DNA of 64,000 nt from Catenaria anguillulae PL171 (Eukaryota; Blastocladiomycota; Blastocladiomycetes; Blastocladiales; Catenariaceae). The stretch's first letter is position 1. The number at the start of each line of letters is the position of its first letter. Location: positions 372,001 to 436,000 of the forward strand of contig MCFL01000018.1 in NCBI GenBank assembly GCA_002102555.1. Direction: 5' to 3'. A model generated the notes under the pieces. That model worked only from the letters and a program-made list of their open reading frames with translations, did no database searches and had not been told where the DNA came from. Of the stretch, positions 35,283-47,398 are shown one piece after another. The position numbers and the translations under genes are program-made.

Positions 35283-36401
35283 CTACCAAAGGCAACCGCC
35301 CCACGGCAAAGGCCCAAACACCATCTTCCCAAACAAGGACAAATGTGCCGTGGGAAACTCGGTCATGGCTCCCAACATGCTCGACTTGTTGCCCGAGCAT
35401 CGTGGATCCTGTGTGCCCACACAATCAATGATCTCGTTCCCGTCAACATACTTTTCGCCCGGGATGTCGGCAAACTGCCACCTGTGCAGCGGGCCATAGA
35501 GAATCATGTCATTCTTGACCGTGACCCGATCAATGGACTTGAAATGAAGTGCCTGAACCAGCGATGCGAATACGTGGTTGCCAATCACGGGCGTATGGAA
35601 CGTGACGAGCTCGATTTGGTTCGCAGAAAGCACGTGGGAAAGAACCAGGTCCACCGAGGCAATGGTGGCGAGTGATCCACCAAGCGAGTGGCCCGAGAAG
35701 ACGATGCCAGATGTGTGAATGCTTGGAACATAGTACCGGCGGATCTGGTCGTGCAGTTGATGGCGAACGTGGTCGTATGCGTCCATGAAACCAGCAAGGA
35801 TGGCCATGCTTGTCGTGGGATTGCTTGGCTTGGAATAGCGCCAGGGTCGTAGGTGCTGTGTCATGTCCTGGATCACGTTGCGCCAGTTGGTCGTTCCCGA
35901 AAGACGACGAGCAGCTGGTTGGCGTCGTGGCGGGTGGCAATGTATCCGAGAGTACCACCGGACTCGATGACGGAATGAACTTGGATGTTTGACAAGCTTT
36001 TGCTTGTAATTATAAAGACAGCGAGCGTTAGTGTTTGTCGCCAGATGATGCGAGCCAAGGCGCAAAACGAAAACTAGGAAGTACCATTTCCCGCAACTCC
36101 AGCTCTCGATCTCGCGTCGGCTTGCACAGTAAGGGACATTCGCAAGCCCGGCAAAGAGTTGAATGCGGTGCTTTTCAATCGTGTTGAGAAGTTTTGGGGG
36201 TGGGAATGATTGAGTGTCGTTTGAGAATTGCCAGCTGCCCGAAGTCGCGCCAGCCGCAAGAAATGATGGAGGTGGAACACCGATCTCGTGATGGACGCGG
36301 GCCGGTCGTGTGAGTGCTGGGTCCGGGAGGAAATTGGACAGGAATGGAGTGGCCAGATGAAGTAGGAGCAGGCCGGTGTGGAGGTAGGAAAATGGCTTCA
36401 T
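35283..36401 (-). CDS. Secreted class-3 lipase (paralogue B)
   Basis: Complement of 35283-36002 and 36085-36401, about 345 aa. The start Met at 36401 opens a signal peptide ([20 protein letters not shown]). A longer open frame upstream only translates a GGAT microsatellite and is rejected. Landmarks match paralogue [39 protein letters not shown], a VKND block with the likely Asp, a late AHLSLFG His region, and the identical ending [11 protein letters not shown]. The frame breaks near 35897, between LLVVFR and GTTNWRNV, where a G run is one short. Conserved intron position supports tandem duplication of A and B. Confidence 0.87.
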   Translation of the reverse strand: MKPFSYLHTGLLLLHLATPFLSNFLPDPALTRPARVHHEIGVPPPSFLAAGATSGSWQFSNDTQSFPPPKLLNTIEKHRIQLFAGLANVPYCASRREIESWSCGKWYFLVFVLRLGSHHLATNTNARCLYNYKQKLVKHPSSFRHRVRWYSRIHCHPPRRQPAARRLSGTTNWRNVIQDMTQHLRPWRYSKPSNPTTSMAILAGFMDAYDHVRHQLHDQIRRYYVPSIHTSGIVFSGHSLGGSLATIASVDLVLSHVLSANQIELVTFHTPVIGNHVFASLVQALHFKSIDRVTVKNDMILYGPLHRWQFADIPGEKYVDGNEIIDCVGTQDPRCSGNKSSMLGAMTEFPTAHLSLFGKMVFGPLPWGGCLW

Positions 36402-36433
36402 TGTGGTGGAGACGGAGGTCGGGAACGGATGGG

Positions 36434-36500
36434 TGGATGGATGGATGGATGGATGGATGGATGGATGGATGGATGGATGGATGGATGGATGGATGGATGG
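36434..36500 (+). repeat. Tetranucleotide microsatellite (GGAT)n
   Basis: About 16-17 perfect copies of the 4-base unit GGAT/ATGG. The tract ends about 33 bases upstream of the lipase B start codon, on the 5' side of that minus-strand gene, so it lies in its leader or core promoter. Such tracts vary in length between strains. Confidence 0.97.
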
Positions 36501-36944
36501 ACAGATGACAGAGGGCAAAATCAACCCAACGGAGGGACGATTCCGCCCTAAATATACCCGTGGTCAGTCATTTGTTTTCCCTTTCCTTTCTATTGAAGCT
36601 TTCAGGCGCTGTTGCTCCGCATTCTGGCTCCAAAATTATCGTCCAAAGGCGACTTGGGAGCGGAGAACGGCAATCGGCGTGGGTGGGCGTGGTGGTTGTG
36701 GAGAAGCGAACGTTCAAACAAGACACGGTGAACCGAAACGACACCAACACGAGCCTCGGTCGGGTTTGAGCACTTCACTCAGTCAGACCGTGCACAGTGT
36801 GACATGGCAGCAGCCGTGGACAAATTTGACCTCTCTCATGGCCGCACACAACATTGCGGCAATGGGCAGAGACGTAACCGGCGCGACGCCAAGGTGTTCT
36901 TGTATATTGGAACCGCAAACACCGCCAAATCGCTACATAGATCT

Positions 36945-37794
36945 TCAACAGTTCCGCAAACGAAGGTACACACCAAGCGATACCAATCCAAGTGCGAGCC
37001 AAGCAATGCCCGAAAACATGCACGCGACCGCTGTCCCTGGCCGGCCCATGGAAAAATGAGCTTCCCACCAAATTGCGCCAGCCGAACCCGACCCAGGAAT
37101 GCCCAGTGACATGTAGATGGCATAGAGGGCGTGAAGTGAATGGAGCCAAAGGTACATGTGGATGTCGAAACGGTTAGCGAGTGCGATGCCACCCGTTTTG
37201 GCGACTGCTTGACCCTACAGGTGAACAGCCGTGAAAGTTGGCCATGAGCACAGGGCGAGACCTTGAGACGGATGGAACGAAAAGAAAGAACATAAATACC
37301 GGCTTCATCCAGCCGAGGTATGCAAATGGAATGCCGAGCAAGTGAATGGAGCTGGTAGGGTCGCGGGACCACATCAGGCAACGGTGAAGTCAAGAAGCGC
37401 CAATACAACGATGGGAGAAGGACACATGAGCGAACCTGGATAGCCAACGAGAGAACGACATGTCGAACCCTGGTACGCTTGCCCACCACATGAACCCATA
37501 TGCAACGAAGTTGAGGACTGGCGCCACAACCGCAAGCTTGTAATTGACGTTGAGTAACGTTTGCTCGGTTCCGGCGGGCAGGCACATGGAGAATAGTCCT
37601 CCCAACGATGGCATCATTGGCGGCTTACTACCAGATGCGACATTTGGGGACGCTTGCTGGGCAGCCATGAGCTGCACTGGTTCATATTGGGAGTTGACAT
37701 GTTGTGGGATGGGACTAGCGAAGAGGTCCGCCACGGACGATGACGATGTTGGTTTCAATGGAATGGACTGCATGGCGTGGGCAGGGAGTGGCAC
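36945..37794 (-). CDS. SCAMP-like tetraspan secretory carrier membrane protein
   Basis: Three minus-strand exons. The first (37794 to about 37435) holds a Ser/Pro/Gln-rich N-terminus and a first hydrophobic helix with [14 protein letters not shown]. The second (about 37348-37300) encodes [17 protein letters not shown], matching the SCAMP block around FLCWYRP. The third (about 37216-36945) has [18 protein letters not shown], then [20 protein letters not shown], matching the last two helices and their loop. SCAMPs cycle through the Golgi and endosomes in vesicle traffic. The protein lacks a visible NPF repeat N-terminus and ends shortly after helix four, so it is shorter than animal SCAMPs. Exon ends are approximate. 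Confidence 0.65.
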
Positions 37795-38157
37795 TTCAGG
37801 TATTGCTCTGTGTCACGAGTGCAGGTACATATGGTGTGTCTATGGATTGTATAAATAGTTTTCACACCCTCGTCGCGGGAAATGTCTTCACCTATCTACG
37901 TTGGCGCGACGGCCATGGACCACTTGCCTCGCTGTTGCCAACCGGCCAAACTCAAGTGCATAGCTCTAGCCTGGCTACAGGGCTAGTATGTCCGAACACC
38001 TGCCAGGAACCTACTCGTGTATGCCTGGTGAGACGGCACATGAGAAAAAAGCGACGATGATGATCAAGAGGTTGACGTAGAATAATGTAATAGGCTGAAC
38101 AGAGCAAAACAGTCAGGAAGCCGAAGTACAGCTTCCACAAGGTCCAAACGTCAAGTC

Positions 38158-38875
38158 TCACCCTTCCACTCCTTCACGAAACACACCATGACCCACCTCC
38201 CCAAGTTCGCTTCCGTTGGACTCGTCGTCCACCTCCTTTGCGCGGTTGAAAGGAAACGTCAAAAAGTACGCCGAGGTGGGATTGAGCTGCAAATAGTAGT
38301 CTGGAACCAGCTCCTGCCGAATAAAGCCAAGTCGATCGTAAAAATCCAAGGCGCCCAGGTTGGATGTTTGGACATGCAGGGCGATTTCGGTACAGTTGGG
38401 ATCGGTTCGCGCGTGGGAAATGACGCGCTGAACAAGTGTGGAGGCAATGCCGAGGCGGCGGTACTGTGGCCGGACACCGATGGTCATGACGTAGACGCGG
38501 TACGATGAATCCCACGAGTTTGTTTCGCGGCGGCAGCAGATGGCTCCGGCGAGCTGGTCTTCGATGAAGGCTAACCGCAGGTGACACGGAATCAGTCGGA
38601 TCAGTCTAAGCCGCAATTCAAGCGAGGTCCCCAGAAGCATTCCATGCTGGGACGCACCTGCATGGGCATACTCTTTTGTTGCGAGCACATCCGCATAAAA
38701 CTTGTCGTTGTACGCGACAGGAAACAGGGCAGAATTGAGAGCGCGGAGCTCGGGGATCATGCGATAGTTGATGTTGTTGAATGTTGGTCTCGGGAACACT
38801 CTCTGCTGCGGCCGCCTCGGACTGCTGCTGGCATTGGGAGAGACTGGGAAGTGGCGAGAATGCGATGGGCGACAT
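38158..38875 (-). CDS. NAA50: N-alpha-acetyltransferase 50 (GNAT)
   Basis: The catalytic part is in two exons joined at YAHA-FIEDQLAGAICCR (donor about 38655, acceptor about 38577). ELRALNSALFPVAYNDKFY is the NAA50 substrate-binding block. The GNAT acetyl-CoA loop reads RPQYRRLGIAS, followed by LHVQTSNLGALDFYDRLGF. NAA50 acetylates N-terminal Met-hydrophobic peptides as part of or near NatA. The extreme N-terminus is uncertain: the best Met (38875) lies in a different frame from the conserved part, so an intron or a base error sits near 38800. The C-terminal 25 residues are acidic and lineage-specific. Confidence 0.85.
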
Positions 38876-39520
38876 CAGGCATCCGTGAAGGCGGCTGCAC
38901 GATGGCGTGCGATGCCGCGGAAAACGATGGCCGTGTCTCCATTGCAGATGCTTGGCGCAATCGCTGTCAGGGAACTAGCTTTCTGCTTGTAAGGTGAAGC
39001 AGGACAAGGGGACAAGCAGCGGGGCTATGTATGATTGCGCTTTGATGGGTGGCACTCCTTAGGCGAGCGAACACTGAAAGAATAGTGGAAATGGGCCACA
39101 GTAGGATTGCTTCTTGTCACATTGCCAAGGGTGCCATGCGGCTCATGTCCGCCGTCACCTTGAAATATGCATGTCAAATTCCAGCAGCTGCCTTCGCTCC
39201 TTTGGCGGCTGCCAGATGCTGTGCCCAAGGTGCAGTCGCACTGGTGGGGCCGCCGATCGTGTTTGCCCGCTTCTGGGCCACCGCACACTGCTGAGTGCTT
39301 GCCCGTTGAAAAAGCTGCCGACCACATCGGTCTCATTTTTGGTCGCGTGACTCTGAATGCGCTGTGACTCTGACTCCGCAATGCATCCGGTTCCAGCTCC
39401 ATGTCAGCACGTCAAGGAAACAAGAACCCTCAGATACCTATTCTCACCATCTCGCCATCAAGCTCCAATATCAAGTCCTCCCCCTTCTCGCTCGCCCGGC
39501 CCCAACCGACTCCCACACAA
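38876..39520. other. Intergenic region between NAA50 and ARO7
   Basis: About 640 bases, a divergent promoter region. Short overlapping frames only; nothing recognisable. Confidence 0.5.
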
Positions 39521-40764
39521 ATGAACTTCTTGGACCCAAACGAGACCCTCTCATTGGACAAGCTCCGCAGTATCCTCGTCCGGTACTGATTCCGACATCC
39601 ATATCCTCATCACCCCCGTTAAAAAAGGGTGGCCAGGGCTCAGATCGACTCTGACGTCCAACGCCGTGGGTGTACAGCCTCGAGGACACCATCATCTTTG
39701 CCCTTATCGAGCGGTTCGTACGTTCAGTCATCGGACCAACTGCGCACAGCTCAAGGGCAGGAGCTGACAGCTGCCGCACCTGACGGTATTGGTCTGCGTG
39801 TTTCAGCGCTCAATTCATGCATAACGAGCAAATATACGTCCAAGGCGCTTTCGCATTTCAAGACCAACCGGAATTTCATGGCTCATTCTTGGATTACTTC
39901 TTGAGCGAGACTGAAAAGATACATGGTCCGTTTGCTGTTGAAATAATTGTTCGGTTGGCGACTGCTGTCGTCCGCCATTGCGAGTCCTTACCTTTTCAGT
40001 GTTCCAATGACATAGCTCGGGTGCGCCGCTACACTTCGCCCGACGAATACCCGTTCACAGGTGCCATCAGATGCTTGTCCTACATTGTTTTGCTGCCTCG
40101 ATTGCTGTGCATGGAGCCAGACTGACGACGCTCATTGCTCCTGTTGCGACAGACAACCTGCCCAAACCTATTCTCCCGCCGCTCGAGTTTCACCAACACT
40201 TGATTCCCAACAAGGTCAACGTCAACTCTCATATCAAGTCCATGTACCTCCTCAACATCCTCCCATCGCTTTGCCAATCGGGTGACGACGGCAACCACGG
40301 CTCCGCGGCCACACGTGATGTGGACTGCTTGCAGGCTCTGTCCAAGCGCATTCATTACGGCAAGTACATTGCCGAGGCAAAGTTTCTCGCCGATCCTGAG
40401 GGATACACCAAGCTGATTCGTGCGCGCGACACGGCCGGGCTCATGGCGCTGCTGACCAACGAGGCCGTCGAGGAAAAGCTGCTGAAGCGGCTGCGCAAAA
40501 AGGCAGAGCTGTACGGTCGCGAGTTTCATGATGATGAGGAGCATCATCCCAATGGTATGTTTACTTGTTGGATTTCGCTATGCGGACTGCAGGTTTTGCT
40601 CACTCGATCATTCATCGCTTTTGCCTGTAGATCCTGCCACACCAGCCAACGGATCTACCAAGAAGCAAAGGATTGATCTGGACATGGTTGTGCGGCTCTA
40701 CAGAGATCACGTCATTCCTTTGACAAAGCGCGTAGAGGTGGATTACTTGCTCCTTCGTGCTTGA
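39521..40764 (+). CDS. ARO7: Chorismate mutase
   Basis: Six exons fit in phase (39521-39582, 39678-39713, 39807-39925, 40016-40060, 40153-40554, 40631-40764), giving 265 aa against 256 in yeast. The start MNFLDPNETLSLDKLRSILV, then LEDTIIFALIERAQF, is the all-helical eukaryotic AroQ fold. GSFLDYFLSETEKIH and YTSPDEYPF follow. The C-terminal active-site helices include HYGKYIAEAKF and the last exon with IPLTKRVEVDYLL. It converts chorismate to prephenate for Phe and Tyr synthesis. Yeast Aro7 is inhibited by Tyr and activated by Trp; regulation here is not tested by sequence. The gene is clean, with no frame break. Confidence 0.95.
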
Positions 40765-41041
40765 AGTTGTGTCATAAGTCCACGAAGTTGGCCGCAAACC
40801 TGTGTTACGCTGTCTTTTTTAAGCACTCGATATTCATTTCACTTAGGACATCATTGTCAAGAAAATGGGAAACTCTGCATCAATCCTAAATGTGGCGGTT
40901 GATCGTCAATGACGCGCCTGCACCGCGGACAGGTATTGACACGCCAAATGGAGCAAATCTCAAGTTGCTTAAAACGAGCGCAAGGCAAGTCAATGCAATC
41001 TGACCCCTTTCAATGCTGTGTCATCCGTATGAATCACCAAC

Positions 41042-43405
41042 ATGGCAAGCAATTGGACTTCCCTCGACTCGCTCGAAGAATGGGACGCCCGCCCGTGGAA
41101 TGGGCGCAATTTTGACAAACATTCATTCGCGTTGCTGCCATTGAGCATGGCACAAGGATTAGCGACCCTGGTGCTCAACCTCCTAGTTATACTGGCGGCC
41201 ATTAGGAACGGCATTTACCGGAATCCGTCGCATGTGCTCATCCTTGCGTTGTCGTGCGTGCACCTCAACGTCGAGCCTTTTCTCGTCAATCCCGGGCTAA
41301 CGTGTAACCACTTTTGCCACACTTTAGAGGCATGTACGTGGTATACGTCGGAGCGATTGTTCTTCTCAAATCAATAGCTTGGTTTGCTCAAGAATGGACG
41401 TTGGTACGGTTGGCGATGAGAGCTTTGTATCCTGAACCTCTGTAACCAACGAGTGGACGACCATGCATTTTTCAGGAAGTATGCAAAGTCGACGCTGTGC
41501 TCAGTGTCCTCTTTCTCAGTGTCCTCATTAGTTTAATGCTCATGCTCGCAGTCGAGCGATGGTTAGCCTGTATCCCAATGAAAAGGGTATGCTCAAGAAA
41601 GGAAGTTGGTACGGTTGATGATGAGAGCTGACATGCATCCTTCGAATCGGAATCTCCTCCAGATTGATTACACAACAAGCTTCTACATGGTTTCCTTTGC
41701 CATTTCAGTTGGAGTTACCAACGGCGGCCTGCATTACGGCCTGATGCACAAGCCAGTGATTAGTCGCAGCGGGCTGTTTTGCACTCCCAACTTTGGGGAC
41801 GGGCACACCGAATCAGCCTGGCTCGTTGGGTTCAAGTACGTTGCATGTACTTCCCTCGGGCAGTGAGCCGTAAACTCACACCAGCATCACCCGAAGCATG
41901 ATTGCCGCAAGCGTCTACGTCATTGCTATTTCAGGTTCATTTTTCTTCCCTTGCCTTCGTTGGGGAATCAGATGCTAATCCGTTGTTGGTTCTCCGTTTG
42001 AAGTCGTGTACACGGCCATCATTCGCAATTTTCACATCACTATCCGAACCTTGGCACTCAAGCAGTCGGCCATTCATCTCTCGCATCGCCCTGACAGTAC
42101 TGGCTCACAGTCGATGAGTGGGTCGGTTGGCGAGAGTCTTGGGAGCTCGCAACTGGGTTCTGCGGAAGACGCCATTGTATCCGTCAGTCTTGTCGAATCA
42201 AACCCTGGACGTGATCAAGTGTCCGTAGGTCGAACTGCCCATGCAAGTTCGTCCCCGCTTGCAGCAATTGATGAGTCAAGAGCTCTGCCACAGGTGCCGA
42301 TCATAAAGACAGGAGCTCGGCGGATATCAGACAACAAGCACCCGTCTACCAAATCGTCCGATAAGCAACCGTCTCGGCGTATTACGAATGCCGATGAACG
42401 GCCTTCTGGCTCGGCCGCTCCTTCACCAACTTCCCCGATCACGGCCAGTGCAACACCGCGGTCGTCGCACGTGTCTGTCGCGATGCAGGTTGTCCGTAAC
42501 GCGACCATTTCACGAACACTGCGAACACGACCAAACGAGCGTGCTCCTCCTGATGATGCGAGTCCCAGTACACCTGCCACCGCTGCTACTTCGACTGACC
42601 AATGGCTACACTCTGTCAACCCGGCCGCCCTGTTTGGTGCGTCAGCGGCTGTAGCAGACTCCATCGTGGCGACTGGGCCAGTCCAGTCTCAAACTCAACT
42701 CGAGGCAGGTGCGCCGAGCGAGGAGGCGACCATTCGGTCCATGGACATGGGCTCGTCCCAGAGCAACCCCAGCCCCAATCGCATCAACTTTGTCCCTCCC
42801 GTTCCCATTCGCATCAGCGGTGAGGTGAGCCGCAAAGTGTCCGTCGACTCCAGTTTCAAGCGGCAGGGAAAGAGAAGCAAACACGGGGGTACAAATCACG
42901 GCTCTGCTTCAGGACGACGAGGGTTTGTCAAGGTCGAAATGGTGCTGGTTCGCCGAGGATTATTCATCTTTGTGCTCTTTGTCTCCACATGGATGCTCAT
43001 GGTTCTCAAGAGTGTGTACAACTCGCTGCCAGGCGACCCATCTTCACACACATCTCACCGACCGCTGTTGCAATTGTGCGTGTGTAGTTTTGCTGCTTTA
43101 TCTTACAAAGCGGCGTGCCTCCGCCGAGTACGATACAGGTATGCGTTCGAGGTTCGGGCAACCCTACTTTCTCATTTGCTCACTGCTTTTTCCTTCAAAT
43201 TGTCTTAGCTGTCAGTTTTACCTTGTGGCTCGCCCCGCTTGCAGAGCCAATCATCATCATGTACTATGACAAGAAATGGCGTCGTGCAGTCATTTCTTTG
43301 CTCCAGCTGGTCGCTCCCTGCCGGCGTTTTCAATCCAGTCGTCGCAGCGACAGCCAGCGTGCCACCCAAGACAAACGACGCAGGCAAGAAGGGAGCGTGA
43401 CGTGA
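41042..43405 (+). CDS. Class-A-like (rhodopsin-family) G-protein-coupled receptor
   Basis: Eight exons fit in phase (41042-41253, 41328-41403, 41476-41586, 41663-41835, 41885-41934, 42004-43013, 43111-43138, 43209-43405), giving 618 aa. The N-terminus has an N-glycosylation site (NWTS). TM1-TM2 are joined by a short loop RNPSH. TM3 starts with EVCKVDAVL (Cys 3.25 position) and ends AVERWLACI, an E-R-W version of DRY. The second extracellular loop has a Cys (LFCTP) for the usual disulfide. The third cytoplasmic loop is very long (about 290 residues) and Ser/Thr-rich. TM7 reads FTLWLAPLAEPIIIMYY, an EPxxxY version of NPxxY, followed by a basic helix-8 segment (DKKWRRAV). TM7 lacks the retinal Lys. 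The ligand is unknown. Exon 7 and the TM6-TM7 loop are the least certain. Confidence 0.72.
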
Positions 43406-43496
43406 CTGCACGGCCAGAACATGAACATAAGGAAAGCAATGTAAAAATGATACATAATTGAGAAAAAAAAGGAGTCCACAGCTACGTGCTCTAACA

Positions 43497-45940
43497 CTAC
43501 ATGCCATACTTTTTGCCCGCAAACGCATCGGGCAAGCTCGTCACCAAATCCACCCACGGTCTCTCAACCACCACCATCTTGTGCGCGCCAACAATCTCCA
43601 TGTGCATCATGTGCTTGTAATGCGAAAAGAAGGAATACCCGCGGTCCGCCAACTCGCCCTCCCTACCCAGCACGGCCGACGCCGATGACGGCTTGCCATC
43701 CGCCTTGTGCTTGCGCTTGTTCAAGCTCGGCAAATCCTTGTTCAAATCCACAGCAAGCACCCAATGCGATGTCCACAAAAGCATGCGCGAGGCATTGAGC
43801 GCATACGCGCCGCGGAAGTAATCGGCGCGGTCGCGGAAGTCGGCGCCCATGCGCGACAGGTTGGTGCGCGTCCACTTGTGCTGCTCGAATCCAGGTGCAG
43901 TGTAAATGTAAAAGTCATTGTTGGAGAGGGTCATGACCAAGTACTCGACTTGCGAGGCAACGAGGCCGGCCTTGTCGAGAGTTTGTGCGCATGTGAACTG
44001 GAGCGAGGTGACGGCAAGTGGGGCATATTGCGGGAACACCTTCTTTTCAAAGAAGGATTCGGAAACGAGAGGCAAGGATGGGGTGGAGGAGATGACGGCG
44101 TCGGGTTTGGGGAGACCAGCGGCATGGGCGGTTGCTGACCAGAGGTCGACGACAAACGCGCGGGCTTGAGCGTCGGCAGACGCAAGGAACCGGCCATTCT
44201 TGGACAGGGCAACGTGTGCAACGTGTGATCCACCGTGATGTGTAAATGTTGCAACGTGTACGGGTACCCAGGACTTGGACAAGGGTGGCAAGTGGTACAC
44301 TTGAACAGCGTTCTTGGCATCCACGCCGGCAACGAGACTTCCGCCTTGGAATGCATTGGGCGAGTGAGCGAAAATGGCAGCAGCTTCACGCTCAGATTCA
44401 CCGGTGCTTGAAGCGACCGGAGCTGTGGCCAAATGGCGCAGGGATGGGAGCTTGGACTTGGTCTTTGTGAGCTGGACCGCCAACTCGTTGCCCTGAGCAT
44501 ATCCAACGTGCCAAAGCTTGACCGCGTCCATGTGTGAAGCAACCACCCACTCGCCGTCGCGCGAAATCACAGCTTGCTCAACGTTGCGCACGGATGACAG
44601 GCGCATTTCGGCAAGCAAGCTGGCCGGTTGCGTGACGTCGAGTTTGCTGCGGTACTTGCGCTCGGCGAGGGAAGCCTCCTCAACATCGGTGGTGCCGAGT
44701 TGGAACAGCCGGAGCGAGTTGTCGTAGCGGGCGAGGAGCACATCGCGGTCGGCAGCAATGGAGATACGTGGGACTTGGAATTCGTCCATGCGGCGTTGAA
44801 CGCTCGAGCGGAAGCCGCCCGCGCCAAGAGGGACAATGGTCAATTCGGTGTCGACACCTATCATTGGCACAGGAGGTTGGGTGTGAGCAAAAAGAGTTTG
44901 GGAAAGTGGAAAGTGAAGAGCGACATACCGCCGGAGACTAGATCATGGGCGCCCTTGGTTTCCACCATGCAGATGGCCTTGACATCGTTGGCGTGGTACT
45001 TGCGTACGTGCGCCTTGACCCAAGTCTTGCCCTCTGCGCGGAGCTGAGCAACATTGCGATCCACACTGGCGGAAAACACCTGTGATCCGTCCTTTGATGC
45101 CGTCAACGACAAGACATCGGCCTCGTGTGCCACAATCGTATGCAACAGAGTCGCTGTGTCCCAATCCCAAAACTCGACACGGCCCATCGAGTTGCCCGTG
45201 ACAATGGTGCCGTTCGGAAGCACCAAGATGGACCACACGACCGTCTGTTTGCGGTTTTTACGCTCAAGCGTCGCCCGATCGAGCGGTTGGCCGGTGGCTA
45301 CATCCCATTGCCGTAAAACACTGTCGTCGGAACCAGAAACAAGGAAGTTGCCGCTGGGATGCCATGCCAGCGACAAGACGCGACCCTTTTGCTTGTAGAA
45401 TGTGCGAGCAAGTGTAACCTGATCGTCGGTCAAATCGTACAACCTAATGCATCCGTCGTCGCATCCGGCAGCAAGCATTGTCCCAGCCGGATTCACCGCC
45501 AAGCTCCAAACCCCACCGCCGGTCGCGTCCACGATCTTGACGGGCAGCAAAGACTCGATATTCCACTCCGTGATGTATCCATTCAAGGACGCGGAAAAGA
45601 GTCGCGGGCGCTTGGCCAGAAGACGCTTGAGCGCCCACGCGCGCTCCTCATTGTCGTCGTAGAAATCTGGATCGGCGAGCACCGACTCGTGCGCCCAAGC
45701 GAGACTCGATGGCATGCGGTTTTCGCCGCCGGGGATCACGCGCTCGACATAGTAGGCGCATTGTGGAAGTCGGAGCTCAATGTCGCCATTGTCGCGGGCA
45801 ACGGCGAGGTATTGGCGGTGGGTCGAGGGAGGTGTGAGTGCAAGCGAGTTGATGGGCGACGGAACGTGGTCCACAAAGCGGACCACGTGCGATTCCATGG
45901 CGGTGACGCCCGGTGCTTTCATGGATGAAGACGCAGTCAT
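43497..45940 (-). CDS. UTP4: U3 snoRNP/t-UTP WD40 protein UTP4 (cirhin)
   Basis: Complement of 43497-44857 and 44929-45940, joined in phase as SGG-VDTELT, giving 790 aa. The N-terminus VVRFVDHVPSPINSLAL and VARDNGDIELR are the UTP4 first blade. A run of WD40 blades follows (SGSDDSVLRQWD; VEFWDWDTATLL). The second half contains the expected QVEYLVMTLSNNDFYIY-type block and a C-terminal MHMEIVGAHKMVVVERPW. UTP4 belongs to the t-UTP/UTPA complex that starts assembly of the small-subunit processome on pre-rRNA in the nucleolus. There is no frame break over 2.4 kb. It shares a divergent promoter of about 295 bases with CWC15. Confidence 0.95.
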
Positions 45941-46234
45941 GGCTCAGTGTGTGAATCGTTCCTTGTGGACGGATGACGGCTTGCATTCCCTCATGCAAAG
46001 TCGCAACCACTCACGACGATTGTTCGTGTCGAAAACAATGCCGCGTGGTCACACGAATGAGATCATGTGACCGGTCTCTATGCCATTCCGCTTTGGCTGA
46101 ACCACAGCTTCGTTGAAGGCACAGCATGCATCTCATGCATAAAGTATCAATGCTCATGTTCACGCACATGCATCCATGAACGACTCCCCGCACTCGGCGC
46201 CAATTGACATCTTTCTACTGCAATCGCCCTCAAC

Positions 46235-47398
46235 ATGACGACTGCCGCTCGCCCAACGTGCGTTCCCGTACTCGCCGCCGCCATCTAGGATGGAATGGGC
46301 TGACATTGGCGCTGGCTTCACCATGACAGATGGAACCCCGCAATGGGTGGCCACACTGGCCGAGACGTTGGTTCAAGTCCCGCATTCTTCACGCCAAGGA
46401 GCTGACGGCCCACACCAAGCTCAAGTACCGGTAAGTTTCGCGAAGCGACTCAATCTCTATCGTCATCTTCAACCGAACAATGAGCTTCTCTAACTCGACA
46501 TGACGCATCATCTTGCAGTCAACGCGGACAAAACTCGGCTGCCGAATTGCGCGATCGAAACCTCAAGGCCCAGCTGCAGCAAGCTGAGCGCGAGTACACT
46601 GCCAAGAAGCGCAAGCTCATTGGTGATGTGGACGAGGAGGCTGACCCCATTTCCATTGATGGTGATGGCTCACGTGCATCTTCTCGAGGTTCGCTCTCAT
46701 TATCTTTGCGATTTCTCGTCCTCAGTTCCGGCTTCCCAGCTTACCCTGGCCCAATTCGCCAACACACCATGTCAATAGGACCACAGTCTCTCGACGGCCC
46801 CTCGTACGACGACTACCCACCCTCTCACGCGACCCGATCGGGCCCACGCAGTCCCAAACGTGCTCGCCGCTCTGGTCCCGACGACGACGATGTTGACGAC
46901 CCGGATCGAGACATGGCCATATCCGATTCGGATGCATCTGGCAGCGACTCAAATGATGAGAGTAGCGATGACGATGACGACAGTGACGATAGTGAAGATG
47001 AGACGGAGCAGCTCATGCGCGAGCTGGAAAAGATCAAACGCGAGCGTGCCGAGGAACGCGAGCGGCAAGAGCGTGAGCGGCAAGCAAAGGAGGAGGCCGA
47101 GCGTGAGGAGGCATTGCTGACGAGCAACCCACTGCTGCAGTTGGGTGGGTCGAGTGCAGCACGGCCTGATTTCACAATCAAGAAACGGTGCGTCCTGTGT
47201 TGCTCGTTCTGTCTTTCAGGAACCAGTGATATGGGGACTGATTCTTTTTCTCCGGTATGCTTCATTTTCAGGTGGGATGACGACGTTGTGTTCAAGAACC
47301 AAGCTCGGGCATCGGACGAAAAACCTGTCAAGCGCTTCATCAATGACACCATCCGCTCCGATTTTCATCGCAAGTTCCTCAACAAGTACATTCATTGA
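46235..47398 (+). CDS. CWC15: Spliceosome-associated protein CWC15
   Basis: Five exons: 46235-46257, 46330-46430, 46519-46688, 46779-47187 and 47272-47398. The first splice makes MTTAARPT-WNPAMGGHTG, the invariant start. KELTAHTKLKYR, an acidic Asp/Ser stretch, a Glu/Arg-rich coiled coil with LMRELEKIKRERAEE, SNPLLQL, and the C-terminal RWDDDVVFKNQA then FINDTIRSDFHRKFL complete the family pattern. CWC15 is part of the Prp19-associated (NTC-related) complex in active spliceosomes. Exon 2 is one base short: a C run near 46380 interrupts the frame between DVGSSP and RILHAKEL. Confidence 0.93.

Noticed and set aside
36402-36524. N-terminal extension of lipase B with repeated PSIH
   Set aside because: It only translates the GGAT microsatellite. 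The Met at 36401 begins a convincing signal peptide.
41254-41327. A 26-base intron in the GPCR at 41302-41327
   Set aside because: An upstream GTGCGT donor at 41254 gives a normal 74-base intron and a better TM2.
41042-43405. Opsin-like photoreceptor
   Set aside because: The GPCR lacks the Lys needed for retinal in TM7; the aligned residue is Trp.
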